Origin: Candidatus Marivariicella framensis
GTDB taxonomy: Bacteria > Bacteroidota > Bacteroidia > Flavobacteriales > Flavobacteriaceae
Direction of reading: 5' to 3'
Assembly (NCBI GenBank): GCA_905182735.1
Contig: CAJJCT010000016.1
Span: forward strand, 1-64,000
Length of the DNA stretch: 64,000 nt
Position numbers and translations under genes: made by a program. Position 1 is the first letter of the stretch; each line of letters starts with the position of its first letter. Below are positions 10,614 to 20,150 of this stretch, piece by piece. The notes under the pieces are model-generated. The model was given only the letters and a program-made list of their open reading frames with translations. It had not been told where the DNA came from and ran no database searches.

Positions 10614-11414
10614 TTATTTATTTTGAGTATTTATATTTAGCTCTTGACCCAAATATATTGTATTGTTTTTTAGATTATTATTTTTAACCAGCTCTTTAAT
10701 TGATATATCGTATTTCTTAGAAATTGAATACAATGTATCTCCATTTTTCACTTTATAATAAGTTATTTTTTTAGTCTTATTTTTATTAATTAAAAATCTA
10801 CGTTTATCAAAACGATACAATTCATAGCGCTCAATTAAGTCTATTAATTTTTGTGGATATTTTGGATCAGTCGCATATCCAGCCTTTTTGAGCCCTTTTG
10901 CCCAAGCCTTGTAATTATTTAGTTTGTATTTAAACAAGAAACTATACCTACCTCGCTTAGATAAAAAAATAGAATGGTCTCGGTATGATTTTTTTGCATT
11001 TTTATATACTCTAAAACACTCACCTTTTTCATCGTCATCATGATATATTTTTTTTCCTTTCCATCCTTTATGACATTTAATACCAAAGTGATTATTAGCT
11101 TTCTGTGCTAACGTTCCATATCCAAGACCTGACTCCAGCATACCTTGGGCTAGGGTAATACTTGCTGGGATTTTAAATTTTTTCATTTCTTCTTTAGCAA
11201 CTGGAGAAAATTTTAATATGTAATCTTTAGCTTTATCAGAACTTGATTTTCTTTTTAAAGCAATCTTTTTTTTAGAAAGACTTTTTAGCTTTTCAGTAGA
11301 GCGTGTGTTTTTAAGATTTGATACTTTTCGATTATTTAATTTTCTAAATGACCCACATCCAGATAAAAGAACAAAAGCCAATAAAAGAACTACAGGCTTT
11401 AAATTGATATACAT
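10614..11414 (-). CDS. GH73 glucosaminidase lipoprotein with LysM domain
   Basis: A predicted peptidoglycan hydrolase at the cell envelope. I chose the ATG at 11414 because it gives a clean lipoprotein signal (MYINLKPVVLLL...LLSGC, Cys20); the open frame extends further upstream but that part overlaps the previous gene. The GH73 domain covers about 65-205, with the catalytic glutamate in LAQGMLESGLG and the conserved NNHFGIKC and YATDPKYPQKL patterns. A single LysM (KVKNGDTLYSISKKYDISIKE...) forms the C-terminus. The start overlaps the 3' end of the preceding PLP-enzyme gene by 16 bp, and hemL follows without a gap. Confidence 0.92.
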   Translation of the reverse strand: MYINLKPVVLLLAFVLLSGCGSFRKLNNRKVSNLKNTRSTEKLKSLSKKKIALKRKSSSDKAKDYILKFSPVAKEEMKKFKIPASITLAQGMLESGLGYGTLAQKANNHFGIKCHKGWKGKKIYHDDDEKGECFRVYKNAKKSYRDHSIFLSKRGRYSFLFKYKLNNYKAWAKGLKKAGYATDPKYPQKLIDLIERYELYRFDKRRFLINKNKTKKITYYKVKNGDTLYSISKKYDISIKELVKNNNLKNNTIYLGQELNINTQNK

Positions 11415-12292
11415 GTTAAACCTTTTTGAGATTGTCTTAAATTGAATCCTTCTATAGATTGAAGACCTCCAGTATGAAAAGCTAAAATATTTTTTCCCCA
11501 AATCCATTTACCTCTTTTTATTTTATCAAAAATACCAAAAAGCATTTTGCCCGAGTAGATTGGATCTAACTGAATAGAGTATTTTTCTTTAAAATTGTTA
11601 ATAAAAGAAATTAATTCAGGTTTAGTTTTGGCATACCCGCCAAAAGTATAATTATCAATAAGATCCCAGTTATTATCTTTAACCAAGTTATTTACTTCAT
11701 TTTTTAATTCTTGATTATTTAAAGATGAATATCCTATAACTTTTTGATTAGAGTTCGAACTCTTTATTAATCCAGCTATTGTACCACCAGTTCCTACAGG
11801 ACAACATAAAGAGTCATAAATTCCATCTTCTTCCTGAAGCATTTCAGAGGTTCCTCGAATTGCCAATTCATTTGTACCTCCTTCTGGAATAATATATAAA
11901 TCTTTGGGGGAAAAGTCTATTAAACTCCAAAACTTAGAAGAAGACTTTTGTTTATAAATTTTTCTTGAGACATATAACAGCTTCATTCCGTTATCGATAC
12001 AATTAGTAAGTGTTGGATTCTCTTTTACCTTATAACTCCACTCGTCTCCTCTTACGATTCCAAAAGTTTTTATTCCATTTATTTTACCTGCTAGTGCTGT
12101 GGCAAATAAATGATTAGAAAAGGCTCCACCAAAAGTTATTATTCCTTTTGAATTATTAGTTTTAGCTTTTAATATATTGTATTTGAGTTTACGATATTTA
12201 TTTCCTTTTATTCCTTCACCAAATTCATCTTCTCTTCTAATCCAAATCTTACAGCCATTAATTTCTGTTATAAAATTTGTTGCTACCTTCAT
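11399..12292 (-). CDS. PLP-dependent ACC deaminase/D-cysteine desulfhydrase family protein
   Basis: A 297-residue fold-type II PLP enzyme. The presumed Schiff-base lysine is in GIKGNKYRKLKYN (Lys32, the GNK-RKL motif of 1-aminocyclopropane-1-carboxylate deaminase and D-cysteine desulfhydrase). FGGAFSNHLFATA and PVGTGGTIAGL are further family motifs that hold the cofactor. Which substrate it uses cannot be told from the sequence; D-cysteine desulfhydrase is a reasonable guess. It lies 25 bp after alaS and overlaps the GH73 gene by 16 bp, so it is in the same transcription unit. Confidence 0.88.
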   Translation of the reverse strand: MKVATNFITEINGCKIWIRREDEFGEGIKGNKYRKLKYNILKAKTNNSKGIITFGGAFSNHLFATALAGKINGIKTFGIVRGDEWSYKVKENPTLTNCIDNGMKLLYVSRKIYKQKSSSKFWSLIDFSPKDLYIIPEGGTNELAIRGTSEMLQEEDGIYDSLCCPVGTGGTIAGLIKSSNSNQKVIGYSSLNNQELKNEVNNLVKDNNWDLIDNYTFGGYAKTKPELISFINNFKEKYSIQLDPIYSGKMLFGIFDKIKRGKWIWGKNILAFHTGGLQSIEGFNLRQSQKGLTCISI

Positions 12293-12317
12293 TAGTTGAA
12301 ATAAATTTACAAAATTA

Positions 12318-14927
12318 CTAAAGGTAAGATTTAGCCATTTTTAGCGCTTCTTCAATACCATTAACGTCTTTACCTCCCGCTGTAGCATAAAACTCCTGTC
12401 CACCTCCACTTCCTTGAATATAACTCCCTAAACCTTTTACTACATCGGAAGCATTATAATTTTGAGACTTTACAAGGCTTTTAGAAATAAAACAGCTAAG
12501 TAATGGCTTATTGTTTTTTCTTGATGCTAAAACCAAAAATAAATTTTCCATTTCATTCCCTATTTCAAATGCTAAATCTTTTAGGTTCTTAGCATCCAAA
12601 TCAACCTCATGAGCAGCGAAATTTATTTTATTTTTTGAAATAATATTTCTTTTAATATCTGACTTTAAAGCCTTTAACTTTAATTTACTTAAATCAGATA
12701 TTTCCTTTTTAAGATTATTATTTTCATTCATCAAACTTGTGTAAACTTGAACAGGATCTTTTTGCTGCTTCATTACAACTTTAAGATCATTTAACACTTG
12801 ACTTTGTTCTTCAAAGCATGAAATCACTGCATCTCCAGTAATTGCTTCAATTCTTCTAATTCCTGAGGCTACCGCAGTTTCACTTGTAATTTTAAAATAC
12901 CATATTTCAGAAGTGTTTTTAACATGGCATCCTCCACAAAGTTCAATTGATTTTCCAAAACGAATGGTTCTTACTGTATCTCCATATTTTTCACCAAAGA
13001 GAGCCATTGCCCCTTGTTCAACTGCAGATTTAAATGGAATATTTCTAGCTTCATCTAGAGGCAATTGCTCTTTAATACGCGAATTAACAAAATTTTCAAC
13101 TTGCTGAATTTGATCATCATTTAACTTTAAGAAATGAGAAAAATCAAATCTAAACATCCCAGAATTTACCATTGAACCTTTTTGTTCAACATGGTCTCCT
13201 AAAATGTTTCTTAATGCCTGATGCATTAAATGAGTTGCTGTATGATTTGAAGATGATCTGGCTCGTTCTTTTTTATCTACAACTGCCCTGTAAATCTCTT
13301 TAATACCATTAGGAATGGTTTTTGAGAAATGTATTATGAGGTTGTTTTCCTTTTTAGTATCAGTTATATAATGAATAGTTCCATTGTTTTCTTGAAGAAG
13401 TCCTTTGTCTCCAACTTGCCCCCCTCCCTCAGGGTAAAAGGGAGTCAAATTAAAAACTATTTGGTAAAAGTCTCCATCTTTTTGATTGTTTAGTTTTCGA
13501 TAACGAGTGATTTTGACATCAGTTTCCAAAATATCATATCCCACAAATTCTTTAACATCATCATCTAAAATAATTTTCCAATCTCCAGATGAAGATGCAG
13601 CATCAGCTCTTGATCTTTTTTTTTGTTTTTTCATTTCATCATTGAATCCTTCCTCATCAATTTTAAACTTCTTTTCTCTTGCTATTAAAGCAGTTAAATC
13701 TAATGGAAATCCAAAAGTGTCGTATAATTCAAATATTTTCTTTCCGCTTAAAATTTCATTATCTGATGTAATTAATAGAGAATTTAGCATAACTAAGCCT
13801 TGATCAAGGGTTTTTAGGAATGATGTCTCTTCTTCTCTTATTACATTTTCAGCCAATTTTTGTTGTTTATTAAGTTCTGGGAAAACTAGACTCATTTGTT
13901 TACTTAAAGTATCAACCAACTTATTTATAAATGGTTGTTTCTGATTTAAAAAAGTAAACCCATAACGAATTGCTCTTCTAAGTATTCTTCGAATCACATA
14001 ACCCGCACCAGTATTACTTGGTAATTGTCCGTCGGCAATTGAAAAATAAACAGTTCTTATATGGTCAGCAATTACTCTTATGGCTCTATCAATCTTTTTA
14101 TTTCTACCATAAGTGGTGTTAGTGAGAGTTTCTATTTCAATGATTAGAGGTTTAAAAATATCTGTATCATAATTAGAAGTTACTCCCTGAAGAACCATAC
14201 AAAGCCTCTCAAACCCCATACCTGTATCTACATGTTTAGCGGGGAGTTTTTCTAAAGATCCATCTGATTTTCTATTAAATTCCATAAAAACCAAATTCCA
14301 AACCTCTATAACTTGAGGGTGATCTTTGTTTACTAACTGGCTTCCAGAAACCGAATTCTTTTCAGACTTTGAACGAATATCTATATGAATTTCAGAACAA
14401 GGACCGCATGGACCTTGAGCACCCATTTCCCAAAAATTATCCTTTTTATTTCCATTAAGAATTCTTTCTTCAGGTAAAATAGCTCTCCAGTATTTAAAAG
14501 CCTCATTATCTCTATCAAGATGCTCAGATTTATCACCCTCAAAAATAGTGACGTATATATTATCTTTATCTATTTTATAAACCTCGGTAAGAAGTTCCCA
14601 TGCCCAATTAATTGCCTCTTTTTTAAAATAATCCCCAAAACTCCAGTTCCCTAGCATTTCAAAAAAAGTATGATGATAAGTGTCTATTCCAACTTCTTCA
14701 AGATCATTATGCTTCCCAGAAACTCTAAGACACTTTTGAGTATCTGCAATTCTTGAATTTTTAGAATTATTATTACCTAAAAAAAATTCTTTAAATTGAT
14801 TCATTCCAGCATTAGTGAACATTAACGTTGGATCGTTTTTAATTACCATTGGAGCAGAAGAAACTATTTCATGTTGCTTAGAAGCAAAAAAATCTAAAAA
14901 CTTTTTACGTACTAATTCAGATTTCAT
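12318..14927 (-). CDS. alaS: alanyl-tRNA synthetase
   Basis: AlaRS of 869 residues, normal length. The class II catalytic domain is N-terminal ([15 protein letters not shown], then [20 protein letters not shown] and DTGMGFERL). The editing domain has the zinc-ligand motif [11 protein letters not shown] and the distal CGGCHV. The C-terminal oligomerisation/C-Ala region ends with [21 protein letters not shown]. It leads a leftward cluster that continues with the PLP enzyme, the GH73 lipoprotein and hemL. A TATCTTTG box lies 27 bp upstream of the start. Confidence 0.98.
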   Translation of the reverse strand: MKSELVRKKFLDFFASKQHEIVSSAPMVIKNDPTLMFTNAGMNQFKEFFLGNNNSKNSRIADTQKCLRVSGKHNDLEEVGIDTYHHTFFEMLGNWSFGDYFKKEAINWAWELLTEVYKIDKDNIYVTIFEGDKSEHLDRDNEAFKYWRAILPEERILNGNKKDNFWEMGAQGPCGPCSEIHIDIRSKSEKNSVSGSQLVNKDHPQVIEVWNLVFMEFNRKSDGSLEKLPAKHVDTGMGFERLCMVLQGVTSNYDTDIFKPLIIEIETLTNTTYGRNKKIDRAIRVIADHIRTVYFSIADGQLPSNTGAGYVIRRILRRAIRYGFTFLNQKQPFINKLVDTLSKQMSLVFPELNKQQKLAENVIREEETSFLKTLDQGLVMLNSLLITSDNEILSGKKIFELYDTFGFPLDLTALIAREKKFKIDEEGFNDEMKKQKKRSRADAASSSGDWKIILDDDVKEFVGYDILETDVKITRYRKLNNQKDGDFYQIVFNLTPFYPEGGGQVGDKGLLQENNGTIHYITDTKKENNLIIHFSKTIPNGIKEIYRAVVDKKERARSSSNHTATHLMHQALRNILGDHVEQKGSMVNSGMFRFDFSHFLKLNDDQIQQVENFVNSRIKEQLPLDEARNIPFKSAVEQGAMALFGEKYGDTVRTIRFGKSIELCGGCHVKNTSEIWYFKITSETAVASGIRRIEAITGDAVISCFEEQSQVLNDLKVVMKQQKDPVQVYTSLMNENNNLKKEISDLSKLKLKALKSDIKRNIISKNKINFAAHEVDLDAKNLKDLAFEIGNEMENLFLVLASRKNNKPLLSCFISKSLVKSQNYNASDVVKGLGSYIQGSGGGQEFYATAGGKDVNGIEEALKMAKSYL

Positions 14928-14953
14928 AAAAGATATTATAAATAAATTTCATA

Positions 14954-14961
14954 CAAAGATA
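14954..14961 (-). promoter_or_regulatory. -7 box for alaS
   Basis: TATCTTTG on the minus strand fits TAnnTTTG and is 27 bp before the alaS start. No convincing -33 TTG is seen. Confidence 0.4.
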
Positions 14962-15016
14962 AGTATCTGAATGGAAATGACTATTAGGGAAAAGAAAGGA
15001 TTTAGTATGCTTTTGT

Positions 15017-15024
15017 TATATTTG
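15017..15024 (+). promoter_or_regulatory. -7 box for the M23 peptidase gene
   Basis: TATATTTG followed by C is an exact Bacteroidota -7 box, about 42 bp before the start codon. The -33 region is not obvious. Confidence 0.5.
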
Positions 15025-15065
15025 CATATTATTATATTCTATAATCTTTAATAGCTTGAATTTAT

Positions 15066-16043
15066 ATGGCTAAAGTTAAATACTATTTTGATTACAAAAC
15101 ATTATCCTATATACCTATAATAAAATCAAGAACACTTCAAGTTTCTAATTTTATTCTTTTTATACTGTCTGCAATTATTTTTGGAATATTTTCTTTATTC
15201 ATTCTATTAAACTCTAATATTATATCAACACCAAAAGAAATAATTCAAGATAGAGAATTGGAAAATTATGCACTACAGTATGATTTAATGAATTTAAAGC
15301 TCAACCAAATTGAAAATGTTCTTGAAAACGTTCAGGAAAGAGATAATAATCTATACAGAGTATATTTTGAAGCTAGTCCAATACCTCAATCACAAAGAAT
15401 TGTTGGTTTTGGAGGAATTAATAGATATAAAAATCTAGAAGGGTTTGAAAATTCAGAAATTATAGTTGATGCCAGCAAAAGGCTTGACATTTTAAGTAAA
15501 CAATTAGTTGTCCAGTCTAAGTCACTTGATGAGATTGAATATTTAGCATCGAATAAGGTAGATTTATTATCGGCAATTCCATCAATTCAACCAATTAGAA
15601 ATAAAGATCTTAAACGTCTTGCGTCTGGCTACGGATACAGAAGTGATCCTTTTACCAAAAAACCAAGAATGCATTGGGGAATGGATTTTACAGCACCCAA
15701 AGGAACTCCTGTTTATGCTACTGGAGATGGTCTTGTAAAAAGGGCTGATAATAGAGCTTCAGGTTATGGAAAGCACATAAGGGTTGATCATGGATTTGGA
15801 TATGTTAGCTTATATGCACACATGAACAAGTTTCAAGTCAAAAGAGGTCAAAAAGTAAAAAGAGGTGAAATTATTGGGTATGTTGGAAATACTGGCCGTT
15901 CAGCAGGACCCCATCTTCACTACGAGGTTTTTAAGGATGGAGAAAAAATTAATCCCATTAATTTTTATTACGGGAATTTATCTTCTGAAGAATTTGATAT
16001 TCTATTAAATTTAGCTAGTCAAGAAAATCAATCCCTTGATTAA
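15066..16043 (+). CDS. M23-family metallopeptidase, membrane-anchored
   Basis: A 325-residue envelope protein. Residues about 27-50 form one transmembrane segment, followed by a coiled-coil-like linker (about 60-180) and a LytM/M23 domain (about 185-310). The zinc ligands are visible in MHWGMDFTAP (His and Asp near 203-207) and GPHLHYEV (HxH near 283-285), so the peptidase should be active. Such proteins cut peptidoglycan cross-links or act in cell division and envelope growth. The stop codon overlaps the ATG of the following MerR gene (TAATG), suggesting coupling. Confidence 0.93.
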   Translation: MAKVKYYFDYKTLSYIPIIKSRTLQVSNFILFILSAIIFGIFSLFILLNSNIISTPKEIIQDRELENYALQYDLMNLKLNQIENVLENVQERDNNLYRVYFEASPIPQSQRIVGFGGINRYKNLEGFENSEIIVDASKRLDILSKQLVVQSKSLDEIEYLASNKVDLLSAIPSIQPIRNKDLKRLASGYGYRSDPFTKKPRMHWGMDFTAPKGTPVYATGDGLVKRADNRASGYGKHIRVDHGFGYVSLYAHMNKFQVKRGQKVKRGEIIGYVGNTGRSAGPHLHYEVFKDGEKINPINFYYGNLSSEEFDILLNLASQENQSLD

Positions 16044-16369
16044 TGTTAGTTAACCTTCCAGAAAAACTTTATTACAATATAGGAGAAGTTGCTAATGCAT
16101 TTAACGTAAAACCATCTTTATTACGTTTTTGGGAAAATGAATTTGATGAAATCAAGCCAAAGAAAAAAGAATCTGGCACAAGGAAATATACACCAGAAGA
16201 TATTCAATTAATTCAACTTATTTTCCACCTGGTTAAAGAAAAAGGAATGACTTTAGATGGAGCAAAAAAGCAGTTAAAACAAAAAAAAGGAACAGCAGCT
16301 CAACAAGGTATTCTAATAAGGCTTGAGAAAATTAAATATGAACTAAAACAGATTTTAGATCAAATTTAA
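16043..16369 (+). CDS. MerR-family transcriptional regulator
   Basis: A 108-residue DNA-binding protein made almost entirely of a MerR winged helix: YYNIGEVANAFNVKPSLLRFWENEF (about 10-34) followed by GTRKYTPEDIQLIQLIFHLVKEKGMTL. The sensor part is only a short C-terminal helix without the cysteines of metal-sensing MerR proteins, so the signal is unknown. Close relatives are commonly linked to M23 peptidases in flavobacteria. It overlaps that gene by one base and its stop directly abuts the convergent der stop. Confidence 0.9.
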   Translation: MLVNLPEKLYYNIGEVANAFNVKPSLLRFWENEFDEIKPKKKESGTRKYTPEDIQLIQLIFHLVKEKGMTLDGAKKQLKQKKGTAAQQGILIRLEKIKYELKQILDQI

Positions 16370-17674
16370 TTACTTTTTTCTAATAAATATTGTGATTGGA
16401 ACTCCTTTAAAATCAAGATTCTTTCGAAGTTGATTTTCAAGAAATCTTTTGTAGGGGTCTTTAACCAGTTTAGGATGATTACAGAAAAAAGCAAACTGTG
16501 GATAAGAAGTTGGTAGTTGAGTACAAAACTTAATCTTTACAAATTTTCCTTTTATTGCTGGAGGAGGATAATTTTCTATAATTGGAAGCATTAAGTCGTT
16601 AAGCTTTCTAGTTACTATTTTATTTGAACGGTTTTTATAAACATTAACAGCAAGCTCAATTGCTTTGTAAATTCTCTGTTTATTAAGCGTAGAAATGAAT
16701 AAAATAGGAACATCTTCAAATGGAGAAATTTCTTTTCTAATTAAAGCTTCGTATTCTTTTACAGAATTTGTTGATTTTTCAACTAAGTCCCACTTATTGA
16801 CTAATATAACAATGCCTTTATTATTTCTTTGAGCCAACCAAAAGATGTTCTGTACTTGACCATCAAATCCTCTTTTAGCATCCAAAAGAAGTATACAAAC
16901 ATCACTGTTTTCGATAGCTCTTACTGAGCGCATAACAGAATAAAACTCAATATCTTCCTTTACCTTTGACTTTTTTCTAATTCCCGCTGTATCAATCAAA
17001 TTAAATTCAAAACCAAAGCGGTTATATTTCGTATCTATACTATCTCTGGTTGTTCCGGCAACATCAGTAACTATATAACGTTCCTCTCCAATTAATGCAT
17101 TAATAAATGAAGACTTACCAGAATTTGGTCTACCCACAACTGCAAATCTTGGTAATAAACTTTGCTCTTCCTGTAAATGATCTGGAAATGTTTCAATCAA
17201 TTTATCCAAAAGTTCTCCACTTCCACTTCCATTTATAGCTGAAATAGGGAAAATATGTTCAAACCCTAAAGCGTAAAACTCTAGAGAATTATCAAGTCTT
17301 TTTCCATTATCAGTTTTATTTACAGCAATAAGAACAGGTTTTTGGGACCTTCTAAGTAATTTAGATATAACCTCATCCATCCCTGTTATACCATCTTCAA
17401 TATCAACCATGAAAATAATATTATCTGCTTCTTCTATTGCGAGAGTAACTTGTTTATCAATTTCTTTTTGAAAAACATCATCACTGTTTTCAACATAACC
17501 GCCAGTATCTATTAGAGTAAAATCTCTTCCATTCCAATCTGATTTACCATAATGACGATCTCGTGTAACTCCACTTTGTGCATCTACAATAGCTTCACGC
17601 CTTTGTATCATTCTATTAAAGAATGTTGATTTGCCAACATTTGGCCTACCTACTATAGCTACAATATTTCCCAA
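16370..17674 (-). CDS. der: ribosome-assembly GTPase Der (EngA)
   Basis: Der acts in 50S subunit maturation. The 434-residue protein has two tandem G domains: GRPNVGKST (8-16), DTGG and NKTD in the first, and GRPNSGKSS (about 181-189), DTAG and NKWD in the second. A C-terminal KH-like domain ends with [13 protein letters not shown]. It lies 60 bp downstream of era on the same strand, a pairing seen in many flavobacteria. Confidence 0.98.
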   Translation of the reverse strand: MGNIVAIVGRPNVGKSTFFNRMIQRREAIVDAQSGVTRDRHYGKSDWNGRDFTLIDTGGYVENSDDVFQKEIDKQVTLAIEEADNIIFMVDIEDGITGMDEVISKLLRRSQKPVLIAVNKTDNGKRLDNSLEFYALGFEHIFPISAINGSGSGELLDKLIETFPDHLQEEQSLLPRFAVVGRPNSGKSSFINALIGEERYIVTDVAGTTRDSIDTKYNRFGFEFNLIDTAGIRKKSKVKEDIEFYSVMRSVRAIENSDVCILLLDAKRGFDGQVQNIFWLAQRNNKGIVILVNKWDLVEKSTNSVKEYEALIRKEISPFEDVPILFISTLNKQRIYKAIELAVNVYKNRSNKIVTRKLNDLMLPIIENYPPPAIKGKFVKIKFCTQLPTSYPQFAFFCNHPKLVKDPYKRFLENQLRKNLDFKGVPITIFIRKK

Positions 17675-17734
17675 TTTTTCTGGATTTTGAGCAAAAGTAA
17701 CCCTTTTTATTTCAACAAAAGTATATGACTAATT

Positions 17735-18619
17735 TTAGTAACCAAAACGTTTCAATTGCTGAATATTAGATCTCCAGTTTTTTGAAACCTTAACATAAGT
17801 TTCAAGATGTATTTTTTTTCCAAAAAAGGCTTGTAAAGATTTTCTTGCACCCGTTCCAACTGTCTTTAATTTTTTTCCTTTGTGTCCTATTAATATTCCT
17901 TTTTGACTTTCTCTTTCTACAAGAATTACAGATCTAATTCTTATGATTTTTTCATCTTCAAAAAACTCCTCAGTTTCAACTTCTACAGAATAAGGAATTT
18001 CTTTTGTATAATGTTCTAAAATCTGAGATCGTATTGCTTCATTAACAAAAAAACGCTCTGGTTTATCGGTAATTTGATCTTTTGGAAAATATTCAGGTCC
18101 TTCAGGTAAAAGACCTTTTAAAATATTTAAAAGTTCAGGAATAAAAAATCCCGTTAAAGCTGAAATAGAATAAATAGAAGCTTTTGGAATTAGTTCCTCC
18201 CAGTGCTTCAAGGATGATTCAACTTCATCTTGATTAGACGTGTCTATTTTATTTATTAATACAACCACCGGCAGCTTACTATTTTGAATTTTCTTAAAAA
18301 GAGACTCATCTTTAATCTTTGTTTCGCCAATTGAAATCATATATATTAATATATCGGCATCATCCAGAGCTTCTTTAACAAAATTCATCATTGAATTTTG
18401 CATTTCATATGCTGGTTTTATAATTCCTGGGGTGTCAGATAAAACAATTTGATAATCTTCTCCATTAACAATTCCTAAAATTCTATGTCTAGTAGTTTGA
18501 GCTTTATGAGTTATAATAGACAGATCAAGACCCATAAGCGCATTCATTAGTGTTGATTTTCCAACATTTGGATTGCCTATAATTGTTATAAAGCCAGAAC
18601 GGTGTGTTATATCTTTCAC
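17735..18619 (-). CDS. era: GTPase Era
   Basis: Era binds the 3' end of 16S rRNA and helps 30S assembly. The 294-residue protein has G1 GNPNVGKST (15-23), the Era-typical TTRHRILGI switch, DTPG, NKID and a C-terminal KH domain with GHKGKKLKTVG. A TATCTTTG box (18624-18631, minus) lies just 5 bp above the ATG. It is divergent from the initiator tRNA gene and followed by der. Confidence 0.98.
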   Translation of the reverse strand: MKDITHRSGFITIIGNPNVGKSTLMNALMGLDLSIITHKAQTTRHRILGIVNGEDYQIVLSDTPGIIKPAYEMQNSMMNFVKEALDDADILIYMISIGETKIKDESLFKKIQNSKLPVVVLINKIDTSNQDEVESSLKHWEELIPKASIYSISALTGFFIPELLNILKGLLPEGPEYFPKDQITDKPERFFVNEAIRSQILEHYTKEIPYSVEVETEEFFEDEKIIRIRSVILVERESQKGILIGHKGKKLKTVGTGARKSLQAFFGKKIHLETYVKVSKNWRSNIQQLKRFGY

Positions 18620-18664
18620 AAATCAAAGATAGCTTAAGCATCTCAATTTTGTCTAAAAAAATAA

Positions 18665-18695
18665 TTGATGTATATGAATAATTGATGTATATTTG
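18665..18695 (+). promoter_or_regulatory. promoter of initiator tRNA-Met
   Basis: TTG (18665-18667) and TATATTTG (18688-18695) are separated by 20 bp, a near-ideal Bacteroidota promoter ending 10 bp before the tRNA. The promoter is built on a tandem repeat: the 15-mer ATAATTGATGTATAT occurs at 18661-18675 and again at 18678-18692, the first copy giving the -33 and the second most of the -7 box. Confidence 0.8.
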
Positions 18696-18705
18696 GCGTC
18701 CACAT

Positions 18706-18775
<70 letters not shown>

Positions 18776-18778
<3 letters not shown>

Positions 18779-18828
18779 CTAAAACAATAAAACGGTTATA
18801 CTTTTATAAAGTGTAACCGTTTTTTTAT
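18776..18828 (+). repeat. direct repeat copy A (tRNA 3' end plus terminator)
   Basis: The 53 bases from the last two acceptor bases of the tRNA through the terminator recur at 19624-19674 with only a two-base deletion in the loop. The repeats flank an 795-bp segment with one XRE/membrane gene pair. The layout resembles the attL/attR sites left by integration at a tRNA 3' end, but no integrase is present. Confidence 0.85.
18790..18827 (+). terminator. terminator of the tRNA gene
   Basis: AAACGGTTATACTTT and AAAGTGTAACCGTTT pair almost perfectly (one G-T) around a short TAT-containing loop, and seven T follow. A near copy of this terminator, without a tRNA, occurs at about 19636-19672. Confidence 0.85.
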
Positions 18829-18848
18829 TATTAACGAGGGCTATTCAT

Positions 18849-19061
18849 TTAAGGAAGTATGAACAAATCTTCAACTGAACAATTTAAAGTCTTTGAAATT
18901 TTCAATGCTAATACGGTAGATGGGACATACACTCCATTTTCAATGGCATTAATACTCTTCCTTGAAACCTCCGCTCTTACAGATAATTCTTGTTGAGTTA
19001 AACCACAAGACTTCCTCAGTTGTTCTAAATTATTTAAAAGTTTTATATGGTTTTTGCCCAT
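18849..19061 (-). CDS. XRE-family HTH regulator (module 1)
   Basis: A 70-residue single-domain DNA-binding protein. The HTH covers about 11-65 (LRKSCGLTQQELSVRAEVSR, then KSINAIENG and LKISKTLNCSVEDLF), the Cro/CI-like family without any sensor domain. It lies 2 bp downstream of the membrane-protein gene of the same module and both read toward the tRNA. The recognition helix (SRKSINAIE) is close to that of the second regulator (SRQAINAIE), which fits the shared operator-like palindromes upstream of both modules. I infer autoregulation; the target genes are unknown. Confidence 0.88.
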   Translation of the reverse strand: MGKNHIKLLNNLEQLRKSCGLTQQELSVRAEVSRKSINAIENGVYVPSTVLALKISKTLNCSVEDLFILP

Positions 19062-19063
19062 AG

Positions 19064-19453
19064 TTATTCCTTTTCATATTTTTCAACGGCATCAGTTAAT
19101 TCTTTTCCAGTATTTGGATAGAGATATCCTGCGATCATTGTTCCAATTCCAATTAATCCAACCAAAGCACCAACACCTTTTAGTATATCTCCAATTGCAT
19201 AATATCCAAGAAGGTATAGACCAATACCAACAAAAATTGTGATGACTCCGTTTCTACGATAATCTATTGGTTCCTTTTTTCTTTCATCAAAAATTCTCAG
19301 CAATTCTTCTAATTTTGAAGAGTCATCTAAATGTTTTGAAATTTCTATTATAGTTTTATTTTTGTCTTTACCTTCTTTGTATTGCCAGTAAAATACGGAT
19401 ACAGGTATTATTACTCCAATTAGCATTCCAAAAAGCGGTATAATATTTTCCAT
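19064..19453 (-). CDS. small membrane protein, DUF6249-like (module 1)
   Basis: Using the ATG at 19453 the product is 129 residues with an N-terminal transmembrane segment (about 4-22), a charged stretch with DERKKEPIDYRRNG, and two C-terminal transmembrane segments (about 70-112). The frame is open to an upstream ATG at 19492, but that start would lie inside the operator-like repeats and adds a non-hydrophobic leader. The layout resembles DUF6249 proteins; this is tentative and no function is known. It is co-directional with and 2 bp upstream of an XRE regulator. Such membrane/HTH pairs are common in Bacteroidota accessory regions. Confidence 0.72.
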   Translation of the reverse strand: MENIIPLFGMLIGVIIPVSVFYWQYKEGKDKNKTIIEISKHLDDSSKLEELLRIFDERKKEPIDYRRNGVITIFVGIGLYLLGYYAIGDILKGVGALVGLIGIGTMIAGYLYPNTGKELTDAVEKYEKE

Positions 19454-19471
19454 AATTTTATATATTTTATT

Positions 19472-19521
19472 AATGTAACGCAAACGTAACATTTATTATT
19501 ATGATACGCAAACGTTACATT
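19472..19521 (-). promoter_or_regulatory. module 1 promoter with two operator-like repeats
   Basis: Two 22-bp sites with identical core CGCAAACG lie at 19472-19493 (AATGTAA, 8 bp, TAACATT) and 19500-19521 (arm TTACATT). On the minus strand TTG (19509-19511) and TACGTTTG (19481-19488) are 20 bp apart and form a good promoter, so each site covers one promoter element. This fits repression by the adjacent XRE protein (inference). Confidence 0.65.
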
Positions 19522-19623
19522 TAATAATTTGGTAATTTTTAAGAATCAGTAATTCTATCTGATTTGCAGTATCGTTAAAATCTCTTGGTGTAAAACTAAT
19601 GTTCGATATTTCATCAGAGTTAT

Positions 19624-19674
19624 CTACTAAAACAATAAAACGGTTATACTTTTATAGTGTAACCGTTTTTTTAT
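19624..19674 (+). repeat. direct repeat copy B (orphan terminator copy)
   Basis: Second copy of the tRNA-end/terminator sequence at 18776-18828, 51 bases shared with one two-base gap. It retains the hairpin and seven-T tract but has no tRNA or other plus-strand gene in front of it, so as a terminator it has no obvious client. The bases before CTACT do not resemble the tRNA. Confidence 0.85.
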
Positions 19675-19686
19675 GACAAAATATTT

Positions 19687-19748
19687 AATGTAAACAAAAC
19701 CTTACATTTATAAATTATTTTATATATTTGTAAAGTAAACATTACAAA
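19687..19748 (+). promoter_or_regulatory. module 2 promoter with two 22-bp palindromes
   Basis: Palindrome AATGTAA, 8 bp, TTACATT (19687-19708) and palindrome TTTGTAA, 8 bp, TTACAAA (19727-19748) are both 22 bp long. A perfect -7 box TATATTTG (19723-19730) overlaps the second, and the first covers the -33 region. The first matches the module 1 site at 17 of 22 positions. I read them as operators for the module's own XRE regulator. Confidence 0.65.
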
Positions 19749-19763
19749 TTTAAATAAACAAAT

Positions 19764-20150
19764 ATGGAAGATCAAAAAAAACAAACAAAAATTATGCTGG
19801 CATGGACACTAGCATGGGTAGTAAGTTTAGGAGTTTTAACATTTGCGGAAAACGCTCTTTGGGAAAATAAAACATATACTACAATAGGATTAATAATAAA
19901 TTTTGCTATTGGAATAGGTATGATAATCGCTAATAAAAATTTATTTAAGACTTATGACGAATTACAAAAGAGAATTCAATTTGAAGCAATGGCCATTACA
20001 TTGGGCTTAGCAGTAGTAGTTGGTCTTACATATGAAGTCTCTTTTGATTTTGGAATTATTGGGAAGGAACCTGAATTCGAATATCTAATGATGTTTATTT
20101 CACTTTCATACATTATTGCCAATATCGTTAATTATAGAAGATTTCGATGA
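19764..20150 (+). CDS. four-helix membrane protein (module 2)
   Basis: A 128-residue integral membrane protein with about four hydrophobic segments (roughly 10-28, 36-54, 72-92 and 100-120) and a basic C-terminus (NYRRFR). I do not recognise a named family with certainty; the size and the pairing with a small XRE regulator resemble DUF2178-like two-gene modules. Its stop overlaps the start of the regulator gene (ATGA), so the two are probably coupled. It is not obviously homologous to the membrane protein of module 1. Function unknown. Confidence 0.78.
   Translation: MEDQKKQTKIMLAWTLAWVVSLGVLTFAENALWENKTYTTIGLIINFAIGIGMIIANKNLFKTYDELQKRIQFEAMAITLGLAVVVGLTYEVSFDFGIIGKEPEFEYLMMFISLSYIIANIVNYRRFR

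Noticed and set aside
18829-19623. Complete mobile element or toxin-antitoxin pair
   Set aside because: No integrase or transposase is present, and the membrane protein lacks features of a known toxin; only a scar-like repeat and a regulator pair can be supported.
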